A stretch of DNA of 32,261 nt, taken from positions 1 to 32,261 of the forward strand of contig NZ_URFY01000051.1 of the NCBI RefSeq assembly GCF_900547205.1, given 5' to 3'. This DNA comes from an uncultured Bacteroides sp. Lineage in GTDB: Bacteria > Bacteroidota > Bacteroidia > Bacteroidales > Bacteroidaceae. This document shows, piece after piece, positions 25,504 through 32,261 of this stretch (positions within the stretch are counted from its first letter, which is position 1; the number at the start of each line of letters is the position of its first letter). The notes beneath the pieces were generated by a model. That model had not been told where the DNA came from and made no database searches. It was given only the letters and a program-made list of their open reading frames with translations. The position numbers and the translations under genes are program-made.

Positions 25504-25872
25504 CTATTTTAATTCTTCTAAACCCTTCACGATATACTCTCTCTTCAAGTCCTCCGGCTTCAATATCCGGTCATCAAAAGAAAGCAAATCAATATCCAGG
25601 CAAACTTTTTCTTCTTTTTTATCTTCCGGCCGACGGCCGACAGACTTTTCAATGGCTTTCAATTCCCTTTTCACCTTTTCCTCTTCAGCTTCTGAGAAAA
25701 ACTGTGCCACCTGATTGGAAAACAACGCCGAGCTGCTGAAAAATAAAGGTTTTGTCTCCTGCTCGGACGTAAAACGGATGGATGGAAACAAATCTGCTAA
25801 TCTCAAACGTGCGTACCGCAGATTCTCCTTCCGATTATAATTGCTTCCGATGCAAATGATGCACTTATGCAC
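25504..25872 (-). CDS. Short, divergent FolK (HPPK)-like protein
   Basis: This is related to 6-hydroxymethyl-7,8-dihydropterin pyrophosphokinase, an enzyme of folate synthesis. The start is GTG at 25872, ten bases after the PBP stop; an upstream ATG (25926) lies inside the PBP gene. The resulting protein is only 122 residues against 158 in E. coli. The N-terminal CIGSN (7-11) and the metal-binding pair Asp93 and Asp95 (CLDIDLL) are kept, and Arg80 matches R82. Arg92 of E. coli corresponds to Val90 and Trp89 to Glu. The C-terminal PH...R...L.PL part is missing. It may have another nucleotide- or pterin-related role, or be an inactive paralogue. Confidence 0.7.
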   Translation of the reverse strand: MHKCIICIGSNYNRKENLRYARLRLADLFPSIRFTSEQETKPLFFSSSALFSNQVAQFFSEAEEEKVKRELKAIEKSVGRRPEDKKEEKVCLDIDLLSFDDRILKPEDLKREYIVKGLEELK

Positions 25873-25882
25873 AGCCGACGGA

Positions 25883-28207
25883 TTAATTAAATAAATCGTC
25901 CAATCCTGTATCTTGAATCTCGCCATCGGGTATTTCCGAACCTGCACACGGGTCAAACCCTTCCGGCAGCTGGAATGTTTCCTGCTGATTATATTTAAGT
26001 GTCGGGTCATCATATACTTTCTTCATATACAATGCCCAGATAGGTAATGCAGCAGCAGCTCCCTGTCCGTGAGTCATGGAACGGAAGTGGATATCGCGCT
26101 CATCACCTCCTACCCAACAGCCGGATACCAATGAAGGGGTGAACCCCATAAACCAAGCATCCGAGTTATCATTGGTAGTACCCGTTTTACCTCCCATGTC
26201 TGCTGTGATTCCATAACGACGAACACGTCCACCGGTACCTTCGTTGATAACGGAACGTAGCATCACAAGCATCTTGTAGGCACTAGAAGTACTGATAACT
26301 TCTTCCATTTGCGGTGCAAAGGTAGCTATTACATTTCCTTCACTGTCCTCGATATGTGTAACGAATAGCGGTGCCACACGGATACCCTTATTTGCAAAAG
26401 CAGTATAAGCGCTAACCATTTCTCCAACAGAGATTTCGCAAGAACCCAATGAGAGTGAGTAAACAGGAGGTATGTCTTTGTTGCGGACACCGAAACTGTG
26501 AATCAAGCGAACCAGATTAGAAGGGTTCAATTTACCTATCAGATAAGCAGATATCCAGTTATCCGAGTTAGCCAATCCCCATTTCAACGTTACCATCTCT
26601 CCGTAGCGTTTTGTATTCGTATTACGTGGTGACCAAGGTTCTCCGGTTTCAGTAATCAATGTCTGTTCCACATGGCGCACCTGGTCGCAAGGTGAGAATC
26701 CATCCTCGATAGCGAGTGTATACAAATAAGGTTTGATGGTAGATCCTACTTGACGACGTCCCACCATTGCCATATCATACTGGAAGTTAGCATAATTCGG
26801 TCCACCTACATATGCTTTCACATGACCGTTGTGTGGATCCATTGACATAAATCCCGTACGGAGGAAGTGTTTGTAATAGCGGATGGAATCCATCGGTGTC
26901 ATAATCGTATCTTTAGTTCCCGCCCAAGAGAAAACGGTCATATCTTCAGGTGTATTAAATGCTTTCTTAATCTCCTGGTCCGAAGCACCAGCTTTTTTCA
27001 TCATGCTATAACGTTCGGTTTGCTTCATCGCCTTATCTAGCAATTCATCTACCCGGGCTTGCGGCAAAGATCCGATATAAGGAGCTTTCGAACTTCCCTT
27101 TTTCTCCTTAAAGAAAATCGGTTGCAGAAAGTTGCCCAGATGTTCCTCCACTGCTTCTTCGGCATACTGCTGCATATGTGAATTTAGGGTGGTATATATC
27201 TTCAACCCGTCAATGTAGATATTGTAATTTGTCCCGTCTTTTTTCTTATTTTTCGCACACCAACCATATAGCGGATTTGTTTCCCATGAAAGTGAATCTT
27301 CGTAATATTTCTGCATTTGCCAACCGCGATATTCACTTTTGTCAGGCTTCTTGGCAGTCATCACGCCACGGAGATATTCGCGAAAATACGTTGCCAGTCC
27401 TTCTTTGTGGTCCACACGAGTGTAGCTTAACTTTAATGGAAGATCCTGTAAAGAATCACATTCAGTTTCTGTGATATATCCTGCTTTCAACATTTGGCCG
27501 AGCACCACATTACGGCGACCACGAGAGCGTTCGTTGTAGCGTACAGGATTGTAGAGCGACGGATTTTTACACATACCGACAAGCGTAGCTGCCTGCTCAG
27601 TCTTCAGATCCTTCGGTTCGCATCCGAAATATGTGTGAGCCGCAGTTTTAATACCCACGGCATTGTTGAGGAAGTCAAACTTATTGAGATACATACTCAG
27701 AATTTCCTCTTTAGTATAATATCGTTCGAGTTTAACTGCAATTACCCATTCTATTGGTTTCTGGAAAAGGCGCTGAAGAGTATTTCTGGCTACATTCTCG
27801 GTAAATAGCTGCTTGGCAAGCTGTTGTGAAATGGTGCTACCTCCTCCTGCATTCCGTTGAAACAAAATGCCGCGTTTCACGATTGCACGCAACAAAGCTT
27901 TCGCATCAATGCCGGAATGTTTGGAGAAACGAACATCTTCGGTGGCAATCAGCGCATTAATCAAATTGGGAGATAGCTCATTATAGCTGGAATATACACG
28001 ATTTCCCTTCTCAAGACTATATGTACCCAGCACTTTCCCATCTTCAGAGAATACTTCCGTTGCAAATTTGTAGGTTGGATTTTCTAGTTCCTCTACGGGT
28101 GGCATATAGCCTATCCATCCTTTCGAGATAGAAACAAAAATAGTGAAGATAGCCACCAATATGACAGCCAGTAAAATCCAAAGAGCTATTATTATTTTTC
28201 GAATCAT
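25883..28207 (-). CDS. Bifunctional penicillin-binding protein, class A (PBP1A type)
   Basis: This 774-residue murein synthase joins a glycosyltransferase and a transpeptidase. There is one N-terminal membrane anchor (about residues 4-28). The GT51 domain has the catalytic Glu90 in ATEDVRFSKHSG and GGSTISQQ (122-129). The transpeptidase has the active-site Ser489 in GSTIK (with Lys492), SDN at 548-550 and KTGT at 674-677. A TTG at 28246 would lengthen the frame, but it lies in the -7 element, so ATG 28207 is the start. It is the first gene of an operon with the FolK-like, kdsB and M16 genes, all concerned with envelope synthesis apart from the FolK homologue. Confidence 0.94.
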   Translation of the reverse strand: MIRKIIIALWILLAVILVAIFTIFVSISKGWIGYMPPVEELENPTYKFATEVFSEDGKVLGTYSLEKGNRVYSSYNELSPNLINALIATEDVRFSKHSGIDAKALLRAIVKRGILFQRNAGGGSTISQQLAKQLFTENVARNTLQRLFQKPIEWVIAVKLERYYTKEEILSMYLNKFDFLNNAVGIKTAAHTYFGCEPKDLKTEQAATLVGMCKNPSLYNPVRYNERSRGRRNVVLGQMLKAGYITETECDSLQDLPLKLSYTRVDHKEGLATYFREYLRGVMTAKKPDKSEYRGWQMQKYYEDSLSWETNPLYGWCAKNKKKDGTNYNIYIDGLKIYTTLNSHMQQYAEEAVEEHLGNFLQPIFFKEKKGSSKAPYIGSLPQARVDELLDKAMKQTERYSMMKKAGASDQEIKKAFNTPEDMTVFSWAGTKDTIMTPMDSIRYYKHFLRTGFMSMDPHNGHVKAYVGGPNYANFQYDMAMVGRRQVGSTIKPYLYTLAIEDGFSPCDQVRHVEQTLITETGEPWSPRNTNTKRYGEMVTLKWGLANSDNWISAYLIGKLNPSNLVRLIHSFGVRNKDIPPVYSLSLGSCEISVGEMVSAYTAFANKGIRVAPLFVTHIEDSEGNVIATFAPQMEEVISTSSAYKMLVMLRSVINEGTGGRVRRYGITADMGGKTGTTNDNSDAWFMGFTPSLVSGCWVGGDERDIHFRSMTHGQGAAAALPIWALYMKKVYDDPTLKYNQQETFQLPEGFDPCAGSEIPDGEIQDTGLDDLFN

Positions 28208-28243
28208 TTTCTTCTTGCTTAGTGATGCATTTATTTTATGATG

Positions 28244-28251
28244 CAAAGGTA
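28244..28251 (-). promoter_or_regulatory. -7 element of the PBP operon
   Basis: On the minus strand TACCTTTG matches TAnnTTTG. Transcription would start near 28239, about 31 bases before the ATG at 28207. A nested inverted repeat begins immediately upstream. Confidence 0.55.
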
Positions 28252-28340
28252 TATAAAATACAGTATTCAGCCAACGAGTTTGATTATTATTTCAGTTTTG
28301 TTAAAATGTAGGTTGGCTATATAGCGGATTGTATTTTATA
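28252..28340. repeat. Nested inverted repeat next to the PBP promoter
   Basis: The outer arms TATAAAATAC (28252-28261) and GTATTTTATA (28331-28340) and the inner arms AGCCAAC (28269-28275) and GTTGGCT (28312-28318) are perfect complements, nested around a 36-base loop. It could be an operator for the PBP operon or a weak terminator for the gene to its right. No T tract is present. Confidence 0.5.
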
Positions 28341-28399
28341 AGATTGTATTGACTCATTTCTCATATTTGATTATGTAAAAGTTAACATTTCATCATTCA

Positions 28400-28795
28400 C
28401 TAACTTAATATCACTTTCTGTATAAGGATAGACATACCCAACCTCATTTTAGTCAGTTCATTTCTACCCCAAAAGCCTTTTTCTAATTTCATCTCTCTAA
28501 AACATTCACTCACTTTCACATGGGGAGTACCATTATCGTCAAACGTCATCCAATATGATTTTCTCTCCATGTTTTTATTAACCGAAAGTATTTCATGCGC
28601 AGTTTCATCTAAATTATTTACCCAAAAAGCATCTCCCTTTTTGTAAATAACAAAATGTTTAGCTTGTGAAGCGCCTATGATATGCCTACCTTCCTTTTGA
28701 TATCTTTCTATAAGTTTTTCTAACTCTTTAGGATAGTTTTTTGTACAAGATATAGCTAATAATGCACATATCCCCAAAATCAATATATTTTTCAT
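28400..28795 (-). CDS. Small lipoprotein of unknown function
   Basis: This 131-residue predicted lipoprotein has a signal and lipobox ending at Cys17 (LAISC). The mature part is soluble and basic-to-neutral. I recognise no family. It has a clear ribosome binding site for this organism: AAGGA six bases before the ATG (28802-28806 on the plus strand, complementary). It lies at the downstream end of a minus-strand group of AT-rich accessory genes, 117 bases after the 104-residue membrane ORF. Confidence 0.65.
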   Translation of the reverse strand: MKNILILGICALLAISCTKNYPKELEKLIERYQKEGRHIIGASQAKHFVIYKKGDAFWVNNLDETAHEILSVNKNMERKSYWMTFDDNGTPHVKVSECFREMKLEKGFWGRNELTKMRLGMSILIQKVILS

Positions 28796-28912
28796 TGTTA
28801 TTCCTTTTTGTTTGTTTTTTTACATTTTCTTAATAGCTCAGACCACAGGACACAACTGAATATTACTTTAGATATTATGCTGTTTAATTTTGATTAGTTG
28901 CTTATCATAATA

Positions 28913-29227
28913 TCAATAGCTACCAATAGATGCCAATATAGCGATTCCCTCTATTATCCATCGGTTTAGTTTCCTATTAATCAGTCCAACACCCTCGATC
29001 AAAGAGAGAATAAAGAGAGCTATCATAAAAATTAGGCCATAAGTTTTAGCAGTTTGTACCTTATCATAAGCAGCAGTAATATCCGGATTGATATCCACTC
29101 CGGTTAATTCACCTACAATTCCTCCAATCACTTCATGCTCCTGAAAGAAGGATCGTACAGTTTGATCTTCCGGCATAAAATCTGGAGATATAAAACAAAT
29201 ATAACCATAAATCAAACATGCATACAT
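28913..29227 (-). CDS. Small membrane protein of unknown function
   Basis: This 104-residue ORF, from ATG 29227, has a hydrophobic N-terminal stretch (CLIYGYICFI), a polar middle (PEDQTVRSFFQEHEVIGG and GVDINPD), and a second membrane segment (YGLIFMIALFILSLIEG, about 66-85). A TTG at 29236 would extend it by three codons. It is in the same reading frame as the two small ORFs upstream, separated from the nearest by one stop codon and a few codons, so it may be the 3' part of a decayed gene. No family is recognised. Confidence 0.5.
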   Translation of the reverse strand: MYACLIYGYICFISPDFMPEDQTVRSFFQEHEVIGGIVGELTGVDINPDITAAYDKVQTAKTYGLIFMIALFILSLIEGVGLINRKLNRWIIEGIAILASIGSY

Positions 29228-29236
29228 AATATGCAA

Positions 29237-29377
29237 CTATGATATGGCTAAAAGTCTTTCTACAACTTTCTTTTCAAAATGTTCATTTTCAGTATTCTGA
29301 ATGCAATTTCTTACACTGTAGAAGAAACAAGCTCCTAGGATACTACCGATTATAATTGCAGCAAATACATTTCCCAT
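29237..29377 (-). CDS. 46-residue small membrane ORF
   Basis: This ORF is too short for most callers. After MGN it has a hydrophobic segment (VFAAIIIGSILGACFFY) and a charged C-terminal tail (NTENEHFEKKVVERLLA), a layout typical of small single-pass membrane proteins. The stop is nine bases before the ATG of the next ORF in the same frame. It is either a real small protein or a middle piece of a broken gene. No ribosome binding site is evident. Confidence 0.4.
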   Translation of the reverse strand: MGNVFAAIIIGSILGACFFYSVRNCIQNTENEHFEKKVVERLLAIS

Positions 29378-29389
29378 AAAAATATAAAT

Positions 29390-29488
29390 TTATCTTATTA
29401 CTATTTTATTTACAGATTCACTTTCAGATATAAATTTCCTCAATTCGAGAAACAAATTTTCGGCCCCATTACCGCTTGAGTTGAGCAT
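29390..29488 (-). CDS. 32-residue small ORF after the WG-repeat gene
   Basis: The ATG begins two bases after the WG-repeat gene stop, so it could be translated by coupling. The peptide is helical in character (AENLFLELRKFISESESV), with no membrane segment. It ends at TAA (29390-29392). The same frame then continues into the 46-residue ORF. Support is only position and frame, so confidence is low. Confidence 0.3.
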   Translation of the reverse strand: MLNSSGNGAENLFLELRKFISESESVNKIVIR

Positions 29489-29490
29489 AC

Positions 29491-31263
29491 TTAATCGTTA
29501 TTTGCAGCCATCTCTGCTGCAGCAGATTCTACTGCAGCAATAGAGTCAGCTACTCGTATTGAGTCCGCTGCAGCACGCATCGCATCGTATGCACGGTCTG
29601 TCGAGATTGAGTAATTCTCATCTTTTATACGCTCCCAAAAATCATCCCTAATTGCATTATGATTCCCTGTATATGAAACTATAATCCTAGTATCATCATC
29701 ATCTTTATGAATAATAACTCGGGCTTCATCTTTATAAGTGAGTTTAACAGGAAATCCTTCCCCTTTCTTTTCAGCTTTAAATCCTAAGCTAACGAAATTT
29801 TTCTCTATCGCACTAATTATGTTTACATATTTGTCATAGGCTTTATCTTTCCCTGCAATATACATATCAATACATGCAACATCTTGATTATTATTAAAGT
29901 TATACCCTTTTATTTTTTCATCATAAAGCCCCCATCCATAATTTACTCTTTCTGTGATAGGAGTTACAACTTTTTCAGGATACTGAACCACAAATGTGAC
30001 TCCAAAATTTTTCGTCTCCTTTTTGTAAAGTATGTATTTATGATTTCGATAATCTTCTTTGGAATATAATTCATTTTTATGATTGAATACTATTTCTGGT
30101 GTATCTGAAAAATCAACTCCATCTACTCCATTTATACCAATATTCAAGTCTTTGCGCAACATCGCTTCATAATCTAAATAATCGGATTCTATAAAATCGG
30201 TAGGTTGACTATAATCTTCAATAATAGCATATTCCTTTTTATCAATTTCTTTTCCTGTTTTATCTATTAGAACGTAATAATTATGGCTCTTCGCATAAGC
30301 ATATTTTCCATTATAGAATGATAATACCTCATCATATTTAAAATCACAAAGTGTTTCTCCATTGTAATCAATAATCCCTATTTTATCCTTATCTTGTACA
30401 CAAGCGAATTCAGAGTTATAGAAACCTACATTTTGATATTTTGCACGAATTAGCATATCTCCTTTTTTATTTATAAATCCCCAATATTCCCCTTCTCTAA
30501 CAGAAGCCACTTCGCCTTCGAAAAGTCCGATTGTACTAAATTTCGAAGAAGGCGAGATAACTTTCTCTCCCTTTTTATTCAAACAACCCGGTTCGAACTT
30601 ATCTTCAGTATAATAAATTAGCATATCATTATGATATGATTGATCAATGAATAACTGAGAAGATTTGAGATCAAATAATTTCTGTCCTTTATAGTCTATT
30701 GCAAATCTCTTTCCGTCTTTATCCGTAACCAAAGCAATATTTTCAGAAAAACCAATTGCCTCTTTATATTGTGGCTTAATCACAACCCTGCCTTTGGTGT
30801 CTACATATCCACAAAGTTCATCTTCTGTTTGAAAAACAGCCAGTCCTTCTGAAAAGTTAGTGATAGCCATTACAACCTTATTCTCAAATTTATCGAAAGT
30901 AAATACTGTCTTCCCACTCTTATCAATAAAAGAGATAGGTTGATTTTTCTCTACCACAGGAGTTACATCTTCTACGAATGCCAGTATCGAAACATATTCT
31001 TTTCCTACTTTTTTAGGCTTCTCCTCTGCCGTATAACATTCATATAGCCCTTTATTATTTTTTACAAAAAATCTATCATTCAAAACAGCAACAGGTTTTT
31101 CCTGAAACTCATTCTCGAATAGGATATTTCCATTTTGGTCAATTAAACCCCATCGATCTTTTTCATCAACCTTAAAAGCCAAATAGGAAACTTTTATACC
31201 ATTATGGCTATCGCATGAAAATAGTATACATACAGTCATACATAACAAACACAAATACTTCAT
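29491..31263 (-). CDS. WG-repeat lipoprotein
   Basis: This 590-residue predicted lipoprotein has a lipobox ending at Cys17 (LFSC). Residues about 35-345 hold roughly eight degenerate WG (KWG) repeats, for example RWGLIDQNGN (37-46), SFIDKSGKTVF, GYVDTKGRVVIKPQY and YWGFINKKGDMLI, a beta-propeller-like repeat common in Bacteroidota surface proteins. The C-terminal third has no recognised domain and ends in an Ala-rich amphipathic helix (DAMRAAADSIRVADSIAAV). Codon and base use are AT-rich like the neighbours and unlike the genes left of 28200. Function is unknown; WG proteins are often linked to binding or secretion. Confidence 0.82.
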   Translation of the reverse strand: MKYLCLLCMTVCILFSCDSHNGIKVSYLAFKVDEKDRWGLIDQNGNILFENEFQEKPVAVLNDRFFVKNNKGLYECYTAEEKPKKVGKEYVSILAFVEDVTPVVEKNQPISFIDKSGKTVFTFDKFENKVVMAITNFSEGLAVFQTEDELCGYVDTKGRVVIKPQYKEAIGFSENIALVTDKDGKRFAIDYKGQKLFDLKSSQLFIDQSYHNDMLIYYTEDKFEPGCLNKKGEKVISPSSKFSTIGLFEGEVASVREGEYWGFINKKGDMLIRAKYQNVGFYNSEFACVQDKDKIGIIDYNGETLCDFKYDEVLSFYNGKYAYAKSHNYYVLIDKTGKEIDKKEYAIIEDYSQPTDFIESDYLDYEAMLRKDLNIGINGVDGVDFSDTPEIVFNHKNELYSKEDYRNHKYILYKKETKNFGVTFVVQYPEKVVTPITERVNYGWGLYDEKIKGYNFNNNQDVACIDMYIAGKDKAYDKYVNIISAIEKNFVSLGFKAEKKGEGFPVKLTYKDEARVIIHKDDDDTRIIVSYTGNHNAIRDDFWERIKDENYSISTDRAYDAMRAAADSIRVADSIAAVESAAAEMAANND

Positions 31264-31427
31264 AATAATTGATATTTTAATTAATTAGTAACTTTATTAA
31301 ATTGAAACAAAACAGGTTCAATATTCCATAATCTTTCCATGTCATATTATCTTCAACTCTCAGAACTTTCATGTATCATTATATCAGCAATTCTGAATTC
31401 TTTCGCAAATCAATATTTTTGAGTTAT

Positions 31428-32232
31428 CTATTGCAAACGAAACATTATAGGAACAGTGATATTTACATTAACAGCCTTACCTCTTTGCATACCAGGTTCC
31501 CATTTTGGCATAGAATTTACTAGGCGAAGAGCCTCCTTATCAATTTCTGGACTAACACTACGAGCCACCACTGCATTTGCAATAGAGCCATCTGCTTTCA
31601 CTACAAACTGAACGATTACACGACCTTGAATTCCTTCTTCCTGAGCAATGGAAGGATACTTAATGTTCGCATGCAAGTATTGCATCAATGCGGCTTGACC
31701 ACCCGGAAAGTCCGGCATATTTTCTACCACATCGAAAACGCAATCTTTCTCTTCCTCAGTTCTGCGCCGTTCTTCTTCACTTCTGCGCAATTGGAGCTCT
31801 TTTTCTAATTCTATTATCTGTTTATTATCAGAAGTATAAACCTTGGGAATAAATCTCGAATTAAAACTCTCAACGCTAATAGAAGATACTCCACTAGGGA
31901 GCTTTAATAAACTTAATCTGGAATACCCTTTAAAAGAATCATCAGGAATGTCATGCATACTTTCGCTAAATTTCTTTTCCCAATCTTCAGATAGTTGGTC
32001 CATTTCCTTCTCTAACTTATCAACACTTCCTCCTGATAATGTTTTGTTAAGAAGTTTATTACCAACATATTTCCCAGTAGACATTTTCCCTTGTTTGTAC
32101 TCTTCATCTGCCATTTTATCAGCCAAAGAGACAAGTCCTCCTATAAGTTGAAACATTCCTATGCGACTCTTCATTTCCTTTTTCAACTTCTCACCATAAA
32201 ATAACTCTAAGTTTGCAGCAGCAAAATAAGAG
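31428..32232 (-). CDS. TonB C-terminal domain protein, 5' truncated by contig end
   Basis: The gene runs off the contig, so its N terminus is unknown; about 267 native codons remain. The last 100 residues are a clear TonB C-terminal domain of the Bacteroides type (PDFPGGQAALMQYL, IKYPSIAQEEGIQGRVIV, VNVNITVPIMFRLQ at the end). Before it is an unusual helical, charged region (DKLEKEMDQLSEDWEKKF, then ELEKELQLRRSEEERRRTEEE). No membrane segment is visible in the part present. An apparent start codon at 32249, with translation beginning Met-Cys-Ile-Arg-Asp, comes from sequencing adapter and is not real. Confidence 0.85.
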
Positions 32233-32261
32233 CTGTCTCTTATACACATCTGACGCTGCCG
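32233..32261. other. Illumina Nextera adapter (Tn5 mosaic end) at the contig terminus
   Basis: Bases 32233-32251 are exactly the 19-base engineered Tn5 mosaic end in the orientation CTGTCTCTTATACACATCT, and 32252-32261 (GACGCTGCCG) continue into the Nextera read-1 adapter. This is untrimmed sequencing adapter. The genomic sequence ends at about 32232. Confidence 0.98.

Noticed and set aside
25873..25926. Upstream ATG for the FolK-like gene
   Set aside because: It lies in the PBP coding region, and the added residues are not part of the HPPK fold, which starts four residues after the GTG at 25872.
28208..28246. TTG start 13 codons upstream of the PBP ATG
   Set aside because: The TTG is inside the -7 element and would not be transcribed.
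31277..31372. 31-codon open frame between the WG and TonB-domain genes
   Set aside because: Too short, with no features beyond a mildly hydrophobic C terminus.
32233..32261. A natural Tn5-like transposon end
   Set aside because: The sequence is the engineered hybrid mosaic end followed by the Illumina adapter, not a natural Tn5 outer or inner end, and it sits exactly at the contig end.
1..32261. tRNA or rRNA genes, CRISPR arrays, or insertion sequences
   Set aside because: No cloverleaf, ribosomal sequence, regular spaced repeats, transposase or terminal inverted repeats were recognised on reading both strands. A covariance-model scan was not possible, so small structured RNAs could be missed.

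Overview
The window is a chromosomal contig end from a member of the Bacteroidota, almost certainly a gut Bacteroides. The evidence is the gene content (HU-CCDC81/SPOR protein, MORN and WG repeat proteins, DUF5112/DUF5113-type sensor kinase, Bacteroides-style TonB-domain protein). It is supported by the near absence of Shine-Dalgarno sites and by many copies of the Bacteroides -7 promoter element TAnnTTTG a few tens of bases upstream of start codons. I used that element to correct several gene starts. The species cannot be told from the sequence by eye.

Layout. 1-6290: a UmuD-like S24 peptidase without UmuC, convergent with tRNA methyltransferase TrmN6; then a lon-tgt-lptG operon closed by a strong hairpin terminator. 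6377-9687: a thioredoxin-fold exported protein that has lost its CxxC, divergent from serB, followed by a separately promoted rhlE-type DEAD-box helicase. 9699-12424: rfbC, a UDP-glucose dehydrogenase and a lipoprotein, all on the minus strand. 12515-14114: an HU-CCDC81/SPOR cell-envelope protein and a zinc-ribbon/FHA protein, followed by about 350 bp without a convincing gene.

14471-21036 (minus) is the most interesting block: a 1437-residue tandem sensor kinase, a LuxR-type response regulator and an AbgT-family transporter in one apparent operon. The kinase looks like two lipoprotein-type histidine kinases fused end to end. The first half keeps a complete ATP-binding site but has lost the phospho-acceptor histidine. 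The second half keeps a KHE histidine box but has a ruined ATP-binding site. The halves therefore look complementary, as if the first phosphorylates the second.

21190-28207: prs, a 14-repeat MORN protein, and a minus-strand operon for a glycosyltransferase/transpeptidase PBP, a short and divergent FolK-like protein, CMP-KDO synthetase, and an M16 peptidase homologue lacking HxxEH. 28250-32232 is visibly more AT-rich and accessory in character: a small lipoprotein, a run of three very small or decayed membrane ORFs in one reading frame, a WG-repeat lipoprotein, and a TonB-domain protein cut off by the contig end. The last 29 bases are Illumina Nextera (Tn5 mosaic end) adapter, not genomic DNA.
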